From Tunturibacter gelidoferens (GTDB lineage: Bacteria > Acidobacteriota > Terriglobia > Terriglobales > Acidobacteriaceae), in assembly GCF_040358255.1 (NCBI RefSeq), contig NZ_CP132938.1, positions 3,906,001-3,970,000 on the forward strand: DNA of 64,000 bases. Reading direction: 5' to 3'. How positions within the stretch are numbered: position 1 is the stretch's first letter; each line of letters begins with the position of its first letter. Positions 8,340 through 19,913 of this stretch are shown here, in pieces. The position numbers and the translations under genes were made by a program. Below the pieces are notes generated by a model, which worked only from the letters and a program-made list of their open reading frames with translations, did no database searches and was not told where the DNA came from.

Positions 8340-9494
8340 CTACTCCTGATTGGCTGCATGGTGTCCCTCTACGATATGCGCCCACTGCAGACTGTGCTCC
8401 AGTCCACGCGGAGAAAATACTTCCTGAATCGCCTGACCCGCACCGCGCGCAGGAATTTCTGCACGCGCACACATGGTGTGCTCAAACATGGCAACTGCCG
8501 CTCGCCAGTCACTCTGAAGCAATGCCTCCGCCAGATCTGCTCCATCCATCATTGCCAGGTTTGCTCCATCGCCTCCGAACGGGCTCATTACATGTGCAGC
8601 GTCTCCCAATAGCGTTACACCCTCGCGATGCTCCCACTGATGTCCCGCCGGCAATTCATAGATCCCTCGCGGTACCAGCTTGCCTTCACTGCGGCGAATC
8701 CACAGCAACAAATCATCCGACCATCCCGCAAACTGCTTACACATAAATTCGCGCACGGCAGCGTCGTCCAGCTTGTCCAGCCAGTTTGCCTGAAACCAGT
8801 TCTCCTCTACCCTTAGTCCGATGTAACCGCCCAGATGTGCGTTCGCATCGCGATGTGCGACCAGCGCCTTCGAATCTCCCAGCGCAAACGTTAATCCGCG
8901 GCCTGCCATCTCGGCAGTATCGGGATACCGTTCGTCTACATTGTCGATCCCGAACTCGATGATCAGTACACCGGTATACTTCGGCGTTACATCGCTCAGC
9001 AGGGGCCGCACCCTGGACCATGTCCCATCGGCACCCACTATCAGATCGAATTGCTCCGACGTGCCGTCGGCAAAATTCACGGCACAGCCCCGGTCAGGCA
9101 ACGGAGTTACTCCGATTACATGCGTTCCCCACCGCACTATTTCGACGGGCAATGACTTCAGCAGCAAGCCTCGCAGATGGCCGCGGTCCGTCTCCGGCCG
9201 GTCCTTATTCGCAACGTTGGTATCGATATGCATCAGTTTGCCTTGTTTGTTGTACAGGCGAGCCTCCTGATCTGCATATCGAGCAATCTTTTGGAACTCG
9301 TCCATTAGTCCAGCCTTGCTGAGCGCAATCTGTCCAGCATCGGCGTGAATATCGAGTGAGCCTCCCTGCGTCCGATCGGAGAAGGAGCTCTCACGCTCGA
9401 ATACGGTGACATCCTTGCCCTGGAGCGACAGGATGCGGGCCGCTACCAGTCCGCCAGGTCCAGCTCCGACGATTCCTATCTTTGGATTATTCAT
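8340..9494 (-). CDS. FAD-dependent monooxygenase, TetX/PHBH-like
   Basis: A 384-residue flavoprotein. The N-terminal dinucleotide fold IGIVGAGPGGLVAARILS, a DG motif ('IVGADGTWSRVR') and the 'GVTLLGDAAHVMSPFGGDGANLAMMDG' FAD-ribityl motif define a class A flavin monooxygenase. Close resemblance to Tet(X)-like proteins suggests hydroxylation of an aromatic or antibiotic-like substrate, but the substrate is not shown. ATG 9494 is chosen because it directly precedes the Rossmann strand. It is divergent from a MarR regulator 86 bp away, which probably controls it. Confidence 0.85.
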   Translation of the reverse strand: MNNPKIGIVGAGPGGLVAARILSLQGKDVTVFERESSFSDRTQGGSLDIHADAGQIALSKAGLMDEFQKIARYADQEARLYNKQGKLMHIDTNVANKDRPETDRGHLRGLLLKSLPVEIVRWGTHVIGVTPLPDRGCAVNFADGTSEQFDLIVGADGTWSRVRPLLSDVTPKYTGVLIIEFGIDNVDERYPDTAEMAGRGLTFALGDSKALVAHRDANAHLGGYIGLRVEENWFQANWLDKLDDAAVREFMCKQFAGWSDDLLLWIRRSEGKLVPRGIYELPAGHQWEHREGVTLLGDAAHVMSPFGGDGANLAMMDGADLAEALLQSDWRAAVAMFEHTMCARAEIPARGAGQAIQEVFSPRGLEHSLQWAHIVEGHHAANQE

Positions 9495-9580
9495 TTCGAC
9501 TCTCCACAATGCATTGCACCCTATCTTTATACATAGGATACAATACATATAGATCACGATTCATAAACTTGATCCTAGGC
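9495..9580. promoter_or_regulatory. Shared control region between the monooxygenase and marR genes
   Basis: This AT-rich spacer holds the repeated motif ATACATAGGATAC / ATACATATAGATC around 9531-9556, embedded in TTATACATAGGATACAATAC. Overlapping promoter-like elements (TTGCAC then TACAAT with a 19-base gap toward marR) can be drawn. A MarR dimer bound here could repress both genes. The promoter elements are inferred, not proven. Confidence 0.45.
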
Positions 9581-10021
9581 ATGAACAAGAGAGTTCTTTC
9601 CAATCCGGGGCATCATATTAACCGCATTGCTCGACTGAGTGCGCGCTGGCTGGAGCCTAGACTCCAGAGACTCGGCCTAGCCGTGGCCCAAGTCCCAGTC
9701 TTCGGCGCAATCAAGAGCCTCGGGCCACTTTCCCAAAAAGAACTTGCGCGACTTCTGCATGTAGAACAGCCAACGATGGCGCAACTGCTGACTCGCATGG
9801 AACGGGAGGGTCTCATCGAGCGTACGCCCGACCCAAAAGACGGCCGCAGCAGCCTCATCAATCTCACTCCGCACGCCCTGAAGAAAGCTGGACCCGCCCG
9901 CGATGTCCTGAGTGAGGGTAGCCGGGTCGCCCTGAAAGGTTTTAGCCCGAGCGAGATCACAGCTTTGAATCGGCTTTTGCTGCGCGTGCGCGCCAACCTG
10001 GAAGAAGCTATCGACGAATGA
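9581..10021 (+). CDS. MarR-family transcriptional regulator
   Basis: A 146-residue winged-helix protein from ATG 9581 (MNKRVLSNPGHHINRIAR). The recognition region 'LSQKELARLLHVEQPTMAQLLTRMEREGLIERTPDPKDGRSSLINLT' is a textbook MarR wing, including the DxRSxxxxLT turn. MarR proteins are dimeric repressors released by small aromatic ligands. Divergence from the FAD monooxygenase suggests it senses that enzyme's substrate. Confidence 0.9.
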   Translation: MNKRVLSNPGHHINRIARLSARWLEPRLQRLGLAVAQVPVFGAIKSLGPLSQKELARLLHVEQPTMAQLLTRMEREGLIERTPDPKDGRSSLINLTPHALKKAGPARDVLSEGSRVALKGFSPSEITALNRLLLRVRANLEEAIDE

Positions 10022-10338
10022 AGGTCTACCGACTGCAAGTAGAGGACGATTTCTTTGAGGCGACGAGTTGTTCATTCCACCCATGTGCTTTTCTACCGGG
10101 GCATCTCGCCGTCTTTTTCGAGGAACTTACCGGGTTGAAAACCTCGCGTCGATCAAGCAATACCCTCTCACCTCAGTGAGCTTTCCAAATATTTGGGGGT
10201 CTGTGAGCCGCGATCGGGTGACCACGCGCGCTTCCACAAGTCTCGGCTATTGACAATGCAGCGCTGATCGAGGCAACCTTTCAGTGCTGCGTAGGGCGCA
10301 TCGGTGCAGATCGAAAGGGCAACGCCCACCTACGGTAA
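10022..10338. other. Intergenic, no gene recognised
   Basis: No reading frame here has convincing coding character or a ribosome site, and no tRNA or strong hairpin was seen. It separates marR from the VOC-fold gene. Confidence 0.5.
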
Positions 10339-11007
10339 GTGAACACCAATGCGCCTATGCCGAATATCGAAAACCTCAAAAAGCAAGCCAAACAGTATCT
10401 GCGTTGGCATCGTGAACGGTACTATCCCGTCGCGGCCCAAATCAGAGCTGCGCTACCCCGATTTCGCCACATCGGGGACGTGCAGATACTGGAGTCAAGC
10501 TTCAGGCTCGCGGATGCTCAGGAGCTTGTCGCACGGCAAATGGGGTTCGACGGGTGGCAGGCGCTCAAGTCAGGAGCAGATGCTATGACCGATGAACCCA
10601 GACAGACGACGTCACGTCCCGTTCTCAGTTCAATTGAGGCGCAACTCTTCGTTGCGAACATCAAGAGTTCCTGTGATTTCTATAGAGGCAAGCTCGGCTT
10701 CGCGGTCGAATTCGTCTATGGCGATCCTCCATACTACGGGCAGGTCTTCCGCGACAACGCACGACTCAACTTGAAGCTGGTCTGCGAACCTGTATTCGCT
10801 GGCGATATTCGCAAGCGCGAACATCTGCTGTCCGCTTCCATTGCGGTTGCCACCGCGATGGAAATCAAAGAGCTGTTTCTGAGTTATCAAGCTGCAGGAG
10901 TCTCTTTCCATCAGACACTTAAGAGGGAGCCTTGGGGCGCCAAAACGTTTGTTGTCTCGGATCCGGATGAGAATCTCATCCTCTTTGCTGGCCCGGAAGC
11001 CGACTGA
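10339..11007 (+). CDS. VOC-superfamily (glyoxalase/bleomycin-resistance-like) protein with N-terminal helical domain
   Basis: 222 residues in two parts. Residues 7-80 (NIENLKKQAKQYLRWHR ... LADAQELVARQMGFDGWQAL) form a small helical domain that often precedes other domains in soil bacteria. Residues 95-220 are a VOC fold ('AQLFVANIKSSCDFYRGKLGFAVEF' ... 'FVVSDPDENLILFAGPE'), with a C-terminal Asp-Glu-Asn turn as in glyoxalase-like proteins. VOC proteins bind metal or drugs; this one's role is unknown. GTG 10339 or ATG 10357 (MPNIENLK) could be the start. Confidence 0.75.
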   Translation: MNTNAPMPNIENLKKQAKQYLRWHRERYYPVAAQIRAALPRFRHIGDVQILESSFRLADAQELVARQMGFDGWQALKSGADAMTDEPRQTTSRPVLSSIEAQLFVANIKSSCDFYRGKLGFAVEFVYGDPPYYGQVFRDNARLNLKLVCEPVFAGDIRKREHLLSASIAVATAMEIKELFLSYQAAGVSFHQTLKREPWGAKTFVVSDPDENLILFAGPEAD

Positions 11008-11296
11008 ACTGCGCCAATTCAGAAATGCGGGGCGCAAACGCTTCAACAAATGCCGGGGATCGTGGCCGGCGCGTCCCTGTCTCAGCTGCAGTCAGGCGAT
11101 AAACCGCGATGTTCCAGTCTTGAAATCTCCAAAGCTACTGCATAAAGCACCGACCGCAAAGCCACGAAATCGTAGCAACAATTCAATCAGTTCGGTAGTT
11201 GCTGATTGATAATCTATCGAGGGGCCAGACTACAAGGGACTGGGGCTCTCACAGTCAGTCTCTAAGGGCTAGAATAGTCGGCCCGCCGCCCACGCT

Positions 11297-13633
11297 ATGC
11301 CCGTCCGCCTCATTTTGGCTAAGTCAGTATCGCTGCTTCTGGTCGGTGGCACTTGGCCGATGCTCCTCGCTCAAGTGAACACAGGAGAGCTTCGTCTCAA
11401 AGTAACCGATCCTGGCGGATTAGGCCTCAGCGCCTCCATCACGATCTCCAGCAACTCCAGCCAATACCTCAACTCACTAACAACCAGTAAAAGCGGCGAG
11501 GTTGATATTGAGACCCTACCCTATGGGATCTATCTCCTACGCGCAGAGAGTCTGGGCTTCACAGCAACCACCGAAACAGTAGAAATAAGATCGGCACTTC
11601 CCTCCGAGCACACCATCAAGCTGACTGTCGCGCCGGTAAAGACGTCGGTGCAGGTAAGCAGCTCCGCACCGCTGATCGATCCGTATCGTCCCTCCTCTGT
11701 CATGCAGATAGGCTCGCAGCAGATTCAGGATCGTACGGCATCCCTGCCTGGCAGGTCGGTGCAGGATCTGGTCGATACGCAGCCCGGGTGGCTCTATGAG
11801 GGCAACGCCGTACTTCATCCGCGTGGCTCCGAGTACCAGACGCAGTTCGTAATCGACGGCATCCCTCTCACCGACAATCGCTCCCCCAGCTTTGGCCCGG
11901 AGATTGGCGCCGACGACTTAGACTCCATGAGTATCCTCACCGCTGGATTCCCTGCCGAGTACGGCCGCAAGATGGGCGGCATTGTCGAACTCAACACCCG
12001 CCGCCAGACCGGCGACGGTCTGCACGGGGAGGTCGTCCTGTCCGGAGGCAGCTACGATACTGGAGCCGCTTACGGCCAGCTTCAGGAGGTACACGGCAAG
12101 AACACCTTCGGCGCATCCGCCTCCGGCAGCATGTCTGCGCACTACCTAAATCCTGTGGTGCCGGAAAACTACACTAACCGTGGAACCACCGGAGACTTCT
12201 CCGCCCACTACGAACGCGACCTGACCCAAAACGATCGGCTCAATATGAGCGTCCGCCACGAACTCTCGCGTTTTGAGATTCCCAATGAGTTGGTTCAGCA
12301 AGAAGCCGGCCAGCTGCAGACCGGCAGCAACTTCGAGACGATGGGCACAGTTCGCTACCAGCACATCTTCTCCCCCGACAGCCTCGGCACCCTCGCCGCA
12401 ATGGTGCGCGATAACGCGAATAACCTCAATTCAAATCAGAACTCCACCCCGATCATCGCGTTTCAGCATAACAACTTCCGCGAAGGCTTCTTCAAAGCCA
12501 CCTACTCATTCCACCACGGCCATCACGAGTTCAAAGCTGGCGTCGAATCCGACAACGTCTTCCTGCATGAAGACTTCAGCTATCGCATCACCGATCCCAC
12601 GCAGTTCGATGACAACACTCCTTCAAGCCTGGCCTTCATGGAACACCGGCCAGACCTCGAGCAATCCGCATTCGTCGAAGACCTGATACGTCTCGGCAAA
12701 TGGACGATCAGCGCCGGCTTACGTTTGGATCACTATCAACTCCTGCTCAACCAGAGCGCCTTCAGCCCTCGCATCTCCGTTGGCCGTAACCTTCCGTCGC
12801 TCAACATGGTGTTACACGCCTCATACGACCGCATCTTCCAGACTCCGTCGTTTGAGAACATCCTCATCTCCAGTTCGCCGCAGATTGACGCACTCAACAG
12901 TAACTTCCTTCGCCTTCCCGTCCAGCCGTCCCGCGGGAATTATTACGAAGGCGGCCTCAGCGAAGCCTTCGCGCAGTGCATGAGTCTCGACGTGAACGTC
13001 TACCGTCGTAACGTCACCGACTTTGCAGACGACGATCAACTTCTCAACACCGGAGTCAGCTATCCCATCTCCTTCGACAAAGCGATTGTCTACGGAGCGG
13101 AAGCAAAGCTCTCTCTGCTTCACCTCGCGAAACTCTCCGGCTACGCCAGTTACTCCTACATGGTCGCCAACGTCTGGTATCCGGTCACCGGTGGCCTCTT
13201 CCTTGGCGATGACGTAACCGCCGCCGTCACGAAAACCGCGGGTCACTTCCCTGCATCGCAGGACCAGCGCAACACTCTGCGCACGCGCTTTCGCTATCAG
13301 CTCGTACCGTGGCTCTGGTTCGCCGCAGGCCTAAGCTACGGCTCGGGTCTGCCTTTCGCCTACACCGGCGATCAAGCCGACGCTCTCGCCCAGTATGGCC
13401 CGCAGGTAATCAGCCGCATCAACTTCGACCGCGGCCGCATCTCGCCCATGCTCGCCACCGATGCCACGTTGGGCGCGGACATCCACAAGAGCGACCGAAT
13501 GATCATTCGCTTTCAGGCCGATGGGAGTAACCTGAATGGCCGTCTCAACGTCATTGACTTCGGGGGTCTTTTCTCTGGGAACGCGATCGCGCCCGGACGA
13601 AGCTTCGCTCTCCGTCTTAGCACAAACTTTTAG
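11297..13633 (+). CDS. TonB-dependent outer-membrane receptor with carboxypeptidase-regulatory-like domain
   Basis: 778 residues. A signal peptide (residues 1-26, ending LLAQ) is followed by a beta-sandwich regulatory domain ('GELRLKVTDPGGLGLSASITI', 30-110), a plug domain (about 135-235, with 'FVIDGIPLTDNRSPSFG' and 'GFPAEYGRKMGGIVELNTR') and a beta-barrel ending in an aromatic strand RSFALRLSTNF. This is the layout common in acidobacteria and Bacteroidetes for import of large ligands or siderophores. It lies upstream of a PerR/Fur-type gene, but the 260-bp gap means co-regulation is only a possibility. Confidence 0.85.
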   Translation: MPVRLILAKSVSLLLVGGTWPMLLAQVNTGELRLKVTDPGGLGLSASITISSNSSQYLNSLTTSKSGEVDIETLPYGIYLLRAESLGFTATTETVEIRSALPSEHTIKLTVAPVKTSVQVSSSAPLIDPYRPSSVMQIGSQQIQDRTASLPGRSVQDLVDTQPGWLYEGNAVLHPRGSEYQTQFVIDGIPLTDNRSPSFGPEIGADDLDSMSILTAGFPAEYGRKMGGIVELNTRRQTGDGLHGEVVLSGGSYDTGAAYGQLQEVHGKNTFGASASGSMSAHYLNPVVPENYTNRGTTGDFSAHYERDLTQNDRLNMSVRHELSRFEIPNELVQQEAGQLQTGSNFETMGTVRYQHIFSPDSLGTLAAMVRDNANNLNSNQNSTPIIAFQHNNFREGFFKATYSFHHGHHEFKAGVESDNVFLHEDFSYRITDPTQFDDNTPSSLAFMEHRPDLEQSAFVEDLIRLGKWTISAGLRLDHYQLLLNQSAFSPRISVGRNLPSLNMVLHASYDRIFQTPSFENILISSSPQIDALNSNFLRLPVQPSRGNYYEGGLSEAFAQCMSLDVNVYRRNVTDFADDDQLLNTGVSYPISFDKAIVYGAEAKLSLLHLAKLSGYASYSYMVANVWYPVTGGLFLGDDVTAAVTKTAGHFPASQDQRNTLRTRFRYQLVPWLWFAAGLSYGSGLPFAYTGDQADALAQYGPQVISRINFDRGRISPMLATDATLGADIHKSDRMIIRFQADGSNLNGRLNVIDFGGLFSGNAIAPGRSFALRLSTNF

Positions 13634-13865
13634 GCGTAGAAACCGGAAGAGTTGCTAGAGAGTGGACCGAGGTTGAGGAACAGAGATTACAGTGGCGGCC
13701 TGCGCCTGGACCTGGCATTTGGTTTGGCGAGCCGGGCTGTGAAGAGAACGGAGGAGATCCTATCAGTCTCCCCCCAAAATTGATCGCGAAACTCTGCCCC
13801 GTGCCTCGCAAATCAAAGCTACAGCCTTGCAGCAGAGTCGTTACGCTCCGTCACTCCTTGACGAA

Positions 13866-13884
13866 CAAGAATAATTATCGTTTA
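13866..13884. promoter_or_regulatory. Candidate PerR/Fur box upstream of the perR-like gene
   Basis: The sequence AAGAATAATTATCGTT is centred on a perfect ATAATTAT palindrome at 13871-13878, with outer AA/TT also matching. It resembles the AT-rich PerR/Fur operator consensus and lies 17 bases before the start codon, where a bound repressor would block transcription. This suggests autoregulation. The rest of the 13634-13894 spacer shows nothing recognisable. Confidence 0.5.
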
Positions 13885-13894
13885 CTAGCTCTTG

Positions 13895-14341
13895 ATGCAA
13901 GCCTCTCCCACCGTCGAGACCCGTCCCTTCCGTGAACTTTGTGCGGATCACGGACTCACCGCGACCCACCAGCGCCAGGTTCTCTACGAGGTGATGCAGA
14001 CCATGCCTGGCCACCCCAGCCCGGAAGAGGTCTACGCGCGGGTCAAGAAGCGTATACCAGCGATCTCCCTCGCGACGGTTTACAAAAACATTCATCTCTT
14101 CGTCGAAAGAGGCGTGCTAAAAGAAGTCAGCATGCACCACGGCTCCCTCCGAGTCGAGCTGAACAGCCACCTCCACCACCACATGGTCTGCTCGCATTGC
14201 AAGGCCATCACCGACATAGAAGAAAAGGATCTCGGCGTCCTCCCGGCACTGCAACGGTTGCCCGGGGGGTTTCAGGCGGAACGCTTCGCTATCGACGTCA
14301 TCGGAATCTGTGCCGCGTGCCAGAAAGCAAAACGCAGCTAA
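13895..14341 (+). CDS. perR: Fur-family peroxide-type regulator (PerR-like)
   Basis: 148 residues. The winged helix ('LTATHQRQVLYEVMQTMPGHPSPEEVYARVKKRIPAISLATVYKNIHLFVERGVLKEV') is typical of Fur/PerR. The metal-binding His-rich stretch 'HLHHHMVCSHC' is followed by a C-terminal CAAC, giving a CxxC...CxxC structural zinc site. The immediate downstream katG strongly favours a PerR-type peroxide sensor over an iron regulator. ATG 13895 is preferred to TTG 13892. Confidence 0.85.
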   Translation: MQASPTVETRPFRELCADHGLTATHQRQVLYEVMQTMPGHPSPEEVYARVKKRIPAISLATVYKNIHLFVERGVLKEVSMHHGSLRVELNSHLHHHMVCSHCKAITDIEEKDLGVLPALQRLPGGFQAERFAIDVIGICAACQKAKRS

Positions 14342-14440
14342 CACCATTCGCTCGCTAACCGAACTTAAGAAGTTGCAATATGCCGAAGGCTATCGAAGCA
14401 AATATTTGATCCACCGGCGCCAGCTCTGCGGCGGTAATAA

Positions 14441-16762
<2,322 letters not shown>

Positions 16763-17187
16763 TTCGTAGGTTGGGCCTAAACTCCGCAAACAAAGGGTCT
16801 CCGATCAGGAAGTCGAAGTCGTACGCCGTCGCGCTCTGCGTTGGCGGTGAAACTCGCGGAAGCGGGCTGGAGGGCCTGCACTTGAAGACCCTTTGAGAAG
16901 CTGATCTCCTTTCAGGCTGGTTGACCAACTATTGACCAATTTCGCCTCTTTGAATGCTTGAAGAAAAATCTTTGCAGGAACGGTGTGGCCCTTGAATTCG
17001 TTCTAGCTGCCGCGCTGGATCTTTCAAACATGGGATTTCAGGGATGGAAGATCGCCTTAGAGCTAGTGTCAAAAGCTTACAAGCAGGGGGCGACTACGGA
17101 ACCTTATGATTATTAAGATTCTGCAAGGCCGCGGAAGGAGCTGATTGCAACGCTCCTTAGGTCTTTACGCCGGAGTGAGTCCGGGTA
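16763..17187. other. Intergenic at the left edge of the accessory island
   Basis: There is no confident gene. One short frame (TTG 16958 to stop 17116, 52 codons) has protein-like composition (NGVALEFVLAAALDLSNMGF) but no ribosome site and no recognised family; it may be a gene fragment left by island insertion. Confidence 0.35.
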
Positions 17188-17265
17188 GGGCAGTTTTGGA
17201 GCCCTCTGTCTCCTATCCCCGTCAGCCGTTGACGGGATAGGAGACAGAGCACTTCAAAACTGCCC
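17188..17265. repeat. Palindromic repeat; its left arm is one of the two 46-bp direct repeats bracketing the island
   Basis: GGGCAGTTTT (17188) pairs with AAAACTGCCC (17256-17265), and inside it CTCTGTCTCCTATCCC pairs with GGGATAGGAGACAGAG, with GTCAGCC near the tip. It would form a long imperfect hairpin. Positions 17188-17233 recur at 33255-33300 with about 43 of 46 bases identical, in the same orientation. It could be an attachment-type repeat, a mobile hairpin element or a strong terminator. The stretch 17266-17627 holds no recognised gene. Confidence 0.7.
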
Positions 17266-17627
17266 TCTTCGGTTGTCTAGAGGAGCGCATCGGCGATTTA
17301 CCGCTCTTCGAGAACCTCGATTTCGCTCTCTATGTCCAAATGACGAGAAGAGCCTTTATCGGGACTGATCGGTTCCATGCGAAGGGGTGAGGCGGTTCTA
17401 AGACGGCCACGAAGATAATTCAGTGCGGCCCGAATGCATTACGTTTTAGGTAAATCTCACATCGCAAGCAAGCGCTAGGTGCAACCCGCTCCGAGTAGCC
17501 GGAATTCAGCGCTTATTCGTTCCGCGCGCAATTAGGAATTGGAACTCACGGAGGTTAGAACTGTGGCACACATCCTGTCAGCCCGGTCTGCTCGTCCTAT
17601 CCTCCGTGCCTGTTATTTCTTTTTAGC

Positions 17628-19544
17628 TCATTTAGGGGCAGGCAATAAAGTAAAGGTGGCATCCGATGCTCCCTTTACCGCCTTCCCGTCTATCAGCACG
17701 GACACCGTATACGCCCCAGCGGCCTTGCCCGTGAACGTCGTTGCCGTATAGGGCAGGCTCAAGCTAACTTCCGTATTGGAATCATTGGTGGAATCTACTT
17801 TCAGTGCTATCACAGTCTTGGCGTCCGCCGACGTCAAATCAACCTCGCTCACCGGCTTCTGTCCCTCGTCCATCATCTTCAAGTGGGTACCTTTGATCGT
17901 CAGCGCCCCTGCCGCCGTAACCGGAAGCTGTAGCTGATTTTTATCGATGGAAGTTATTACCGGGTACGGCTGTACTTTTATAATTTGCTCCGTAGCTTTG
18001 CTGAGCTTCTGACTATCTATCCATTTCACATTGTAAGTCGTCCCGTTGAGAGCCCGAAGGTCATCCCCTTTGAAGACAGCTGTAGCTGAGGTCGAGTCAC
18101 CTTGCTTTACGGTAACTGGAGCCGTGGCACCCACGGTATCGGTCGCATCTCTCGCATTCTGCAATTCCAGGCTCACCACCTGTTCCAGATTTTTACCCTT
18201 CAGATTGCAAGTCACACTAGCGGGAGCCGCGCTCTTGGCCGCGTCGCCGCCCAGGTCCAGCACCTTCGCCCCGTTCTGACAATCCAGACTATCGATCGCC
18301 GGAACCAGTGCGTCGTCTCCCGTGGTATGCACCCCGGCGACTACTACGAACGAATGCCGCCGGAACTCCAGGAGCGCGTCCGGGCCCCACTCCTTGTAAG
18401 CGACTGGCTTTGGATTGCCCGGTCCCCAAGGTTTCTTATTTGTAGGGTGTGCGCCTTGAGCGGTCGTGCAGGCTTGAGTAGTCGGCCCCCCTCCCGGTAC
18501 CTGCGTCGCCTGTTCGACCCACCACGACTGCTCCAGCGGTTTCGATGGAATAAATGTCACGAACATAGCGACGCCGTTTTTTGGAACCACCGTCCGTGTC
18601 TGCCCTGACGAGGAAAATGTTAAGTCGCTGATCCGATTTAGCTGATCCACCGTGTAGTCCGGAAAGATAGCCTTACCCGCCGGAATGAGCGCCGAGAACA
18701 CCGCTAGTCCCCTTGCGAAATCGGCCGACCCGAAGCCCACCGCGGCTCCGGCGATGGTTGTAATCCCTTCCAGGACGCGAATGGTGAAGTTGCGCGGATC
18801 CGTACTCTGGTTCCGAATTGCCATGGCCCGTACTAACAGCTTGTCCCGCCCGGCATCGAACTGCTCCTTCGTCCCGCACGGGTCCGTATCTACGGCCAGT
18901 TCCACGTTGTGCAACTGAAACTCCTTGTCTCCGTTCAGATTTCGCGCAACGACCTGGTAAGCGACGTAATTCTTCGCAATAGCAAGCCCGAAGGTCTGGT
19001 TCGTTTCCTGGTAGGTCAACGGAGAGATCGAGCAAGCGACATCCGTCGGAGCGCTGAAGCTCGCAGCCAATGCGTCGTTCGTCACTGTCTTTACGGCGGT
19101 CGCCGTCGCCTGCTTTGCTGCCGCCGGAACCTTCGCCAGTGAATCGCTCAGGGTCGTTGCTATCGAAGTCTGCGCCTCCTTCGCATCCAAGCCCACCAAA
19201 CTATTCGACCGAAGATTGGCCTTGAGCGTATTACCTGCATCCTCTCCCAATGTCTTATTCTTCATCAGTGCATCCACCGTGGTCGTCGCAGCTGCAGTCG
19301 TTTTTTCCGCACTGTCCGAGTCCAAAATCTTCATCGGAGGCTTCAGCCGAAATGTTGCCAGCTGATCCGGCGTGAACAGGCACGCAACGTAGTCGTTTAC
19401 CGAGGGTTCACTCTTAGGAGTTGCTCTAGATACGCTGCTCTTGCCAGTATCTCCGGCGGCCTGCTCACTCTGCGGATATGCTATGCCGCAAACGCAAAAA
19501 ACGACCGCTGCCACCCTGGCTGCAAAAAACACGCTTACCTTCAT
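17628..19544 (-). CDS. Secreted protein with C-terminal IPT/TIG-like domain, function unknown
   Basis: 638 residues from ATG 19544, with a GAGAGG ribosome site. The N-terminus (MKVSVFFAARVAAVVFCVCG) is a signal peptide. A long Ala/Thr-rich helical region (about 80-165) is followed by beta-rich sequence. Near the C-terminus 'VQPYPVITSIDKNQLQLP ... LTIKGTHL' resembles an IPT/TIG immunoglobulin-like strand pair. An internal hydrophobic stretch (GITTIAGAAVGFGSADFA) may be membrane-active. It lies inside the repeat-bounded island but outside the casposon-like block. No enzyme motif is visible. Confidence 0.65.
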   Translation of the reverse strand: MKVSVFFAARVAAVVFCVCGIAYPQSEQAAGDTGKSSVSRATPKSEPSVNDYVACLFTPDQLATFRLKPPMKILDSDSAEKTTAAATTTVDALMKNKTLGEDAGNTLKANLRSNSLVGLDAKEAQTSIATTLSDSLAKVPAAAKQATATAVKTVTNDALAASFSAPTDVACSISPLTYQETNQTFGLAIAKNYVAYQVVARNLNGDKEFQLHNVELAVDTDPCGTKEQFDAGRDKLLVRAMAIRNQSTDPRNFTIRVLEGITTIAGAAVGFGSADFARGLAVFSALIPAGKAIFPDYTVDQLNRISDLTFSSSGQTRTVVPKNGVAMFVTFIPSKPLEQSWWVEQATQVPGGGPTTQACTTAQGAHPTNKKPWGPGNPKPVAYKEWGPDALLEFRRHSFVVVAGVHTTGDDALVPAIDSLDCQNGAKVLDLGGDAAKSAAPASVTCNLKGKNLEQVVSLELQNARDATDTVGATAPVTVKQGDSTSATAVFKGDDLRALNGTTYNVKWIDSQKLSKATEQIIKVQPYPVITSIDKNQLQLPVTAAGALTIKGTHLKMMDEGQKPVSEVDLTSADAKTVIALKVDSTNDSNTEVSLSLPYTATTFTGKAAGAYTVSVLIDGKAVKGASDATFTLLPAPK

Positions 19545-19849
19545 TGTTCCAAACCTCTCTATGGGTTGAAGAAGAATCGCAGGCGCACGCTGATAGGCAG
19601 CGACGCTATAGTCGGCCAACATGTAAGTACCGAAGACAAAGCAAGTGAACCCTGGATAGCGTTAGTAGTTATACCATCAGAGTGTCGCCCTCACGAGAAT
19701 GACTTATAAACATTAAAATATTCAGTCTCCACCGAGACAAATCTCAGTATCGGTGCGACTCCATTAGTCGCAATGCCGGGAACCTCGGAAGAGCGGGCTG
19801 GATTGGTCATGCCAAGTCGGCTTGTATTTACCGATCGCTAGTGCTGCAG

Positions 19850-19869
19850 AGTCTCATTTGGCGACATTC
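19850..19869 (+). repeat. Candidate left terminal inverted repeat of the casposon-like element
   Basis: AGTCTCATTTGGCGACATTC here is matched in reverse complement by AGTCTCATTCTGCGTAGATT at the right end (26806-26826). The first nine bases are identical, and roughly 18 of 22 aligned positions agree with one or two gaps. It lies 44 bases outside the cas1 stop. A 9-bp match between two spacers of this size is not rare by chance, and no clear target-site duplication was found, so this is tentative. Confidence 0.35.
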
Positions 19870-19913
19870 GCGATAACAGGCCGATGCACTCATCCAGCTC
19901 TTAGCTTGCACTC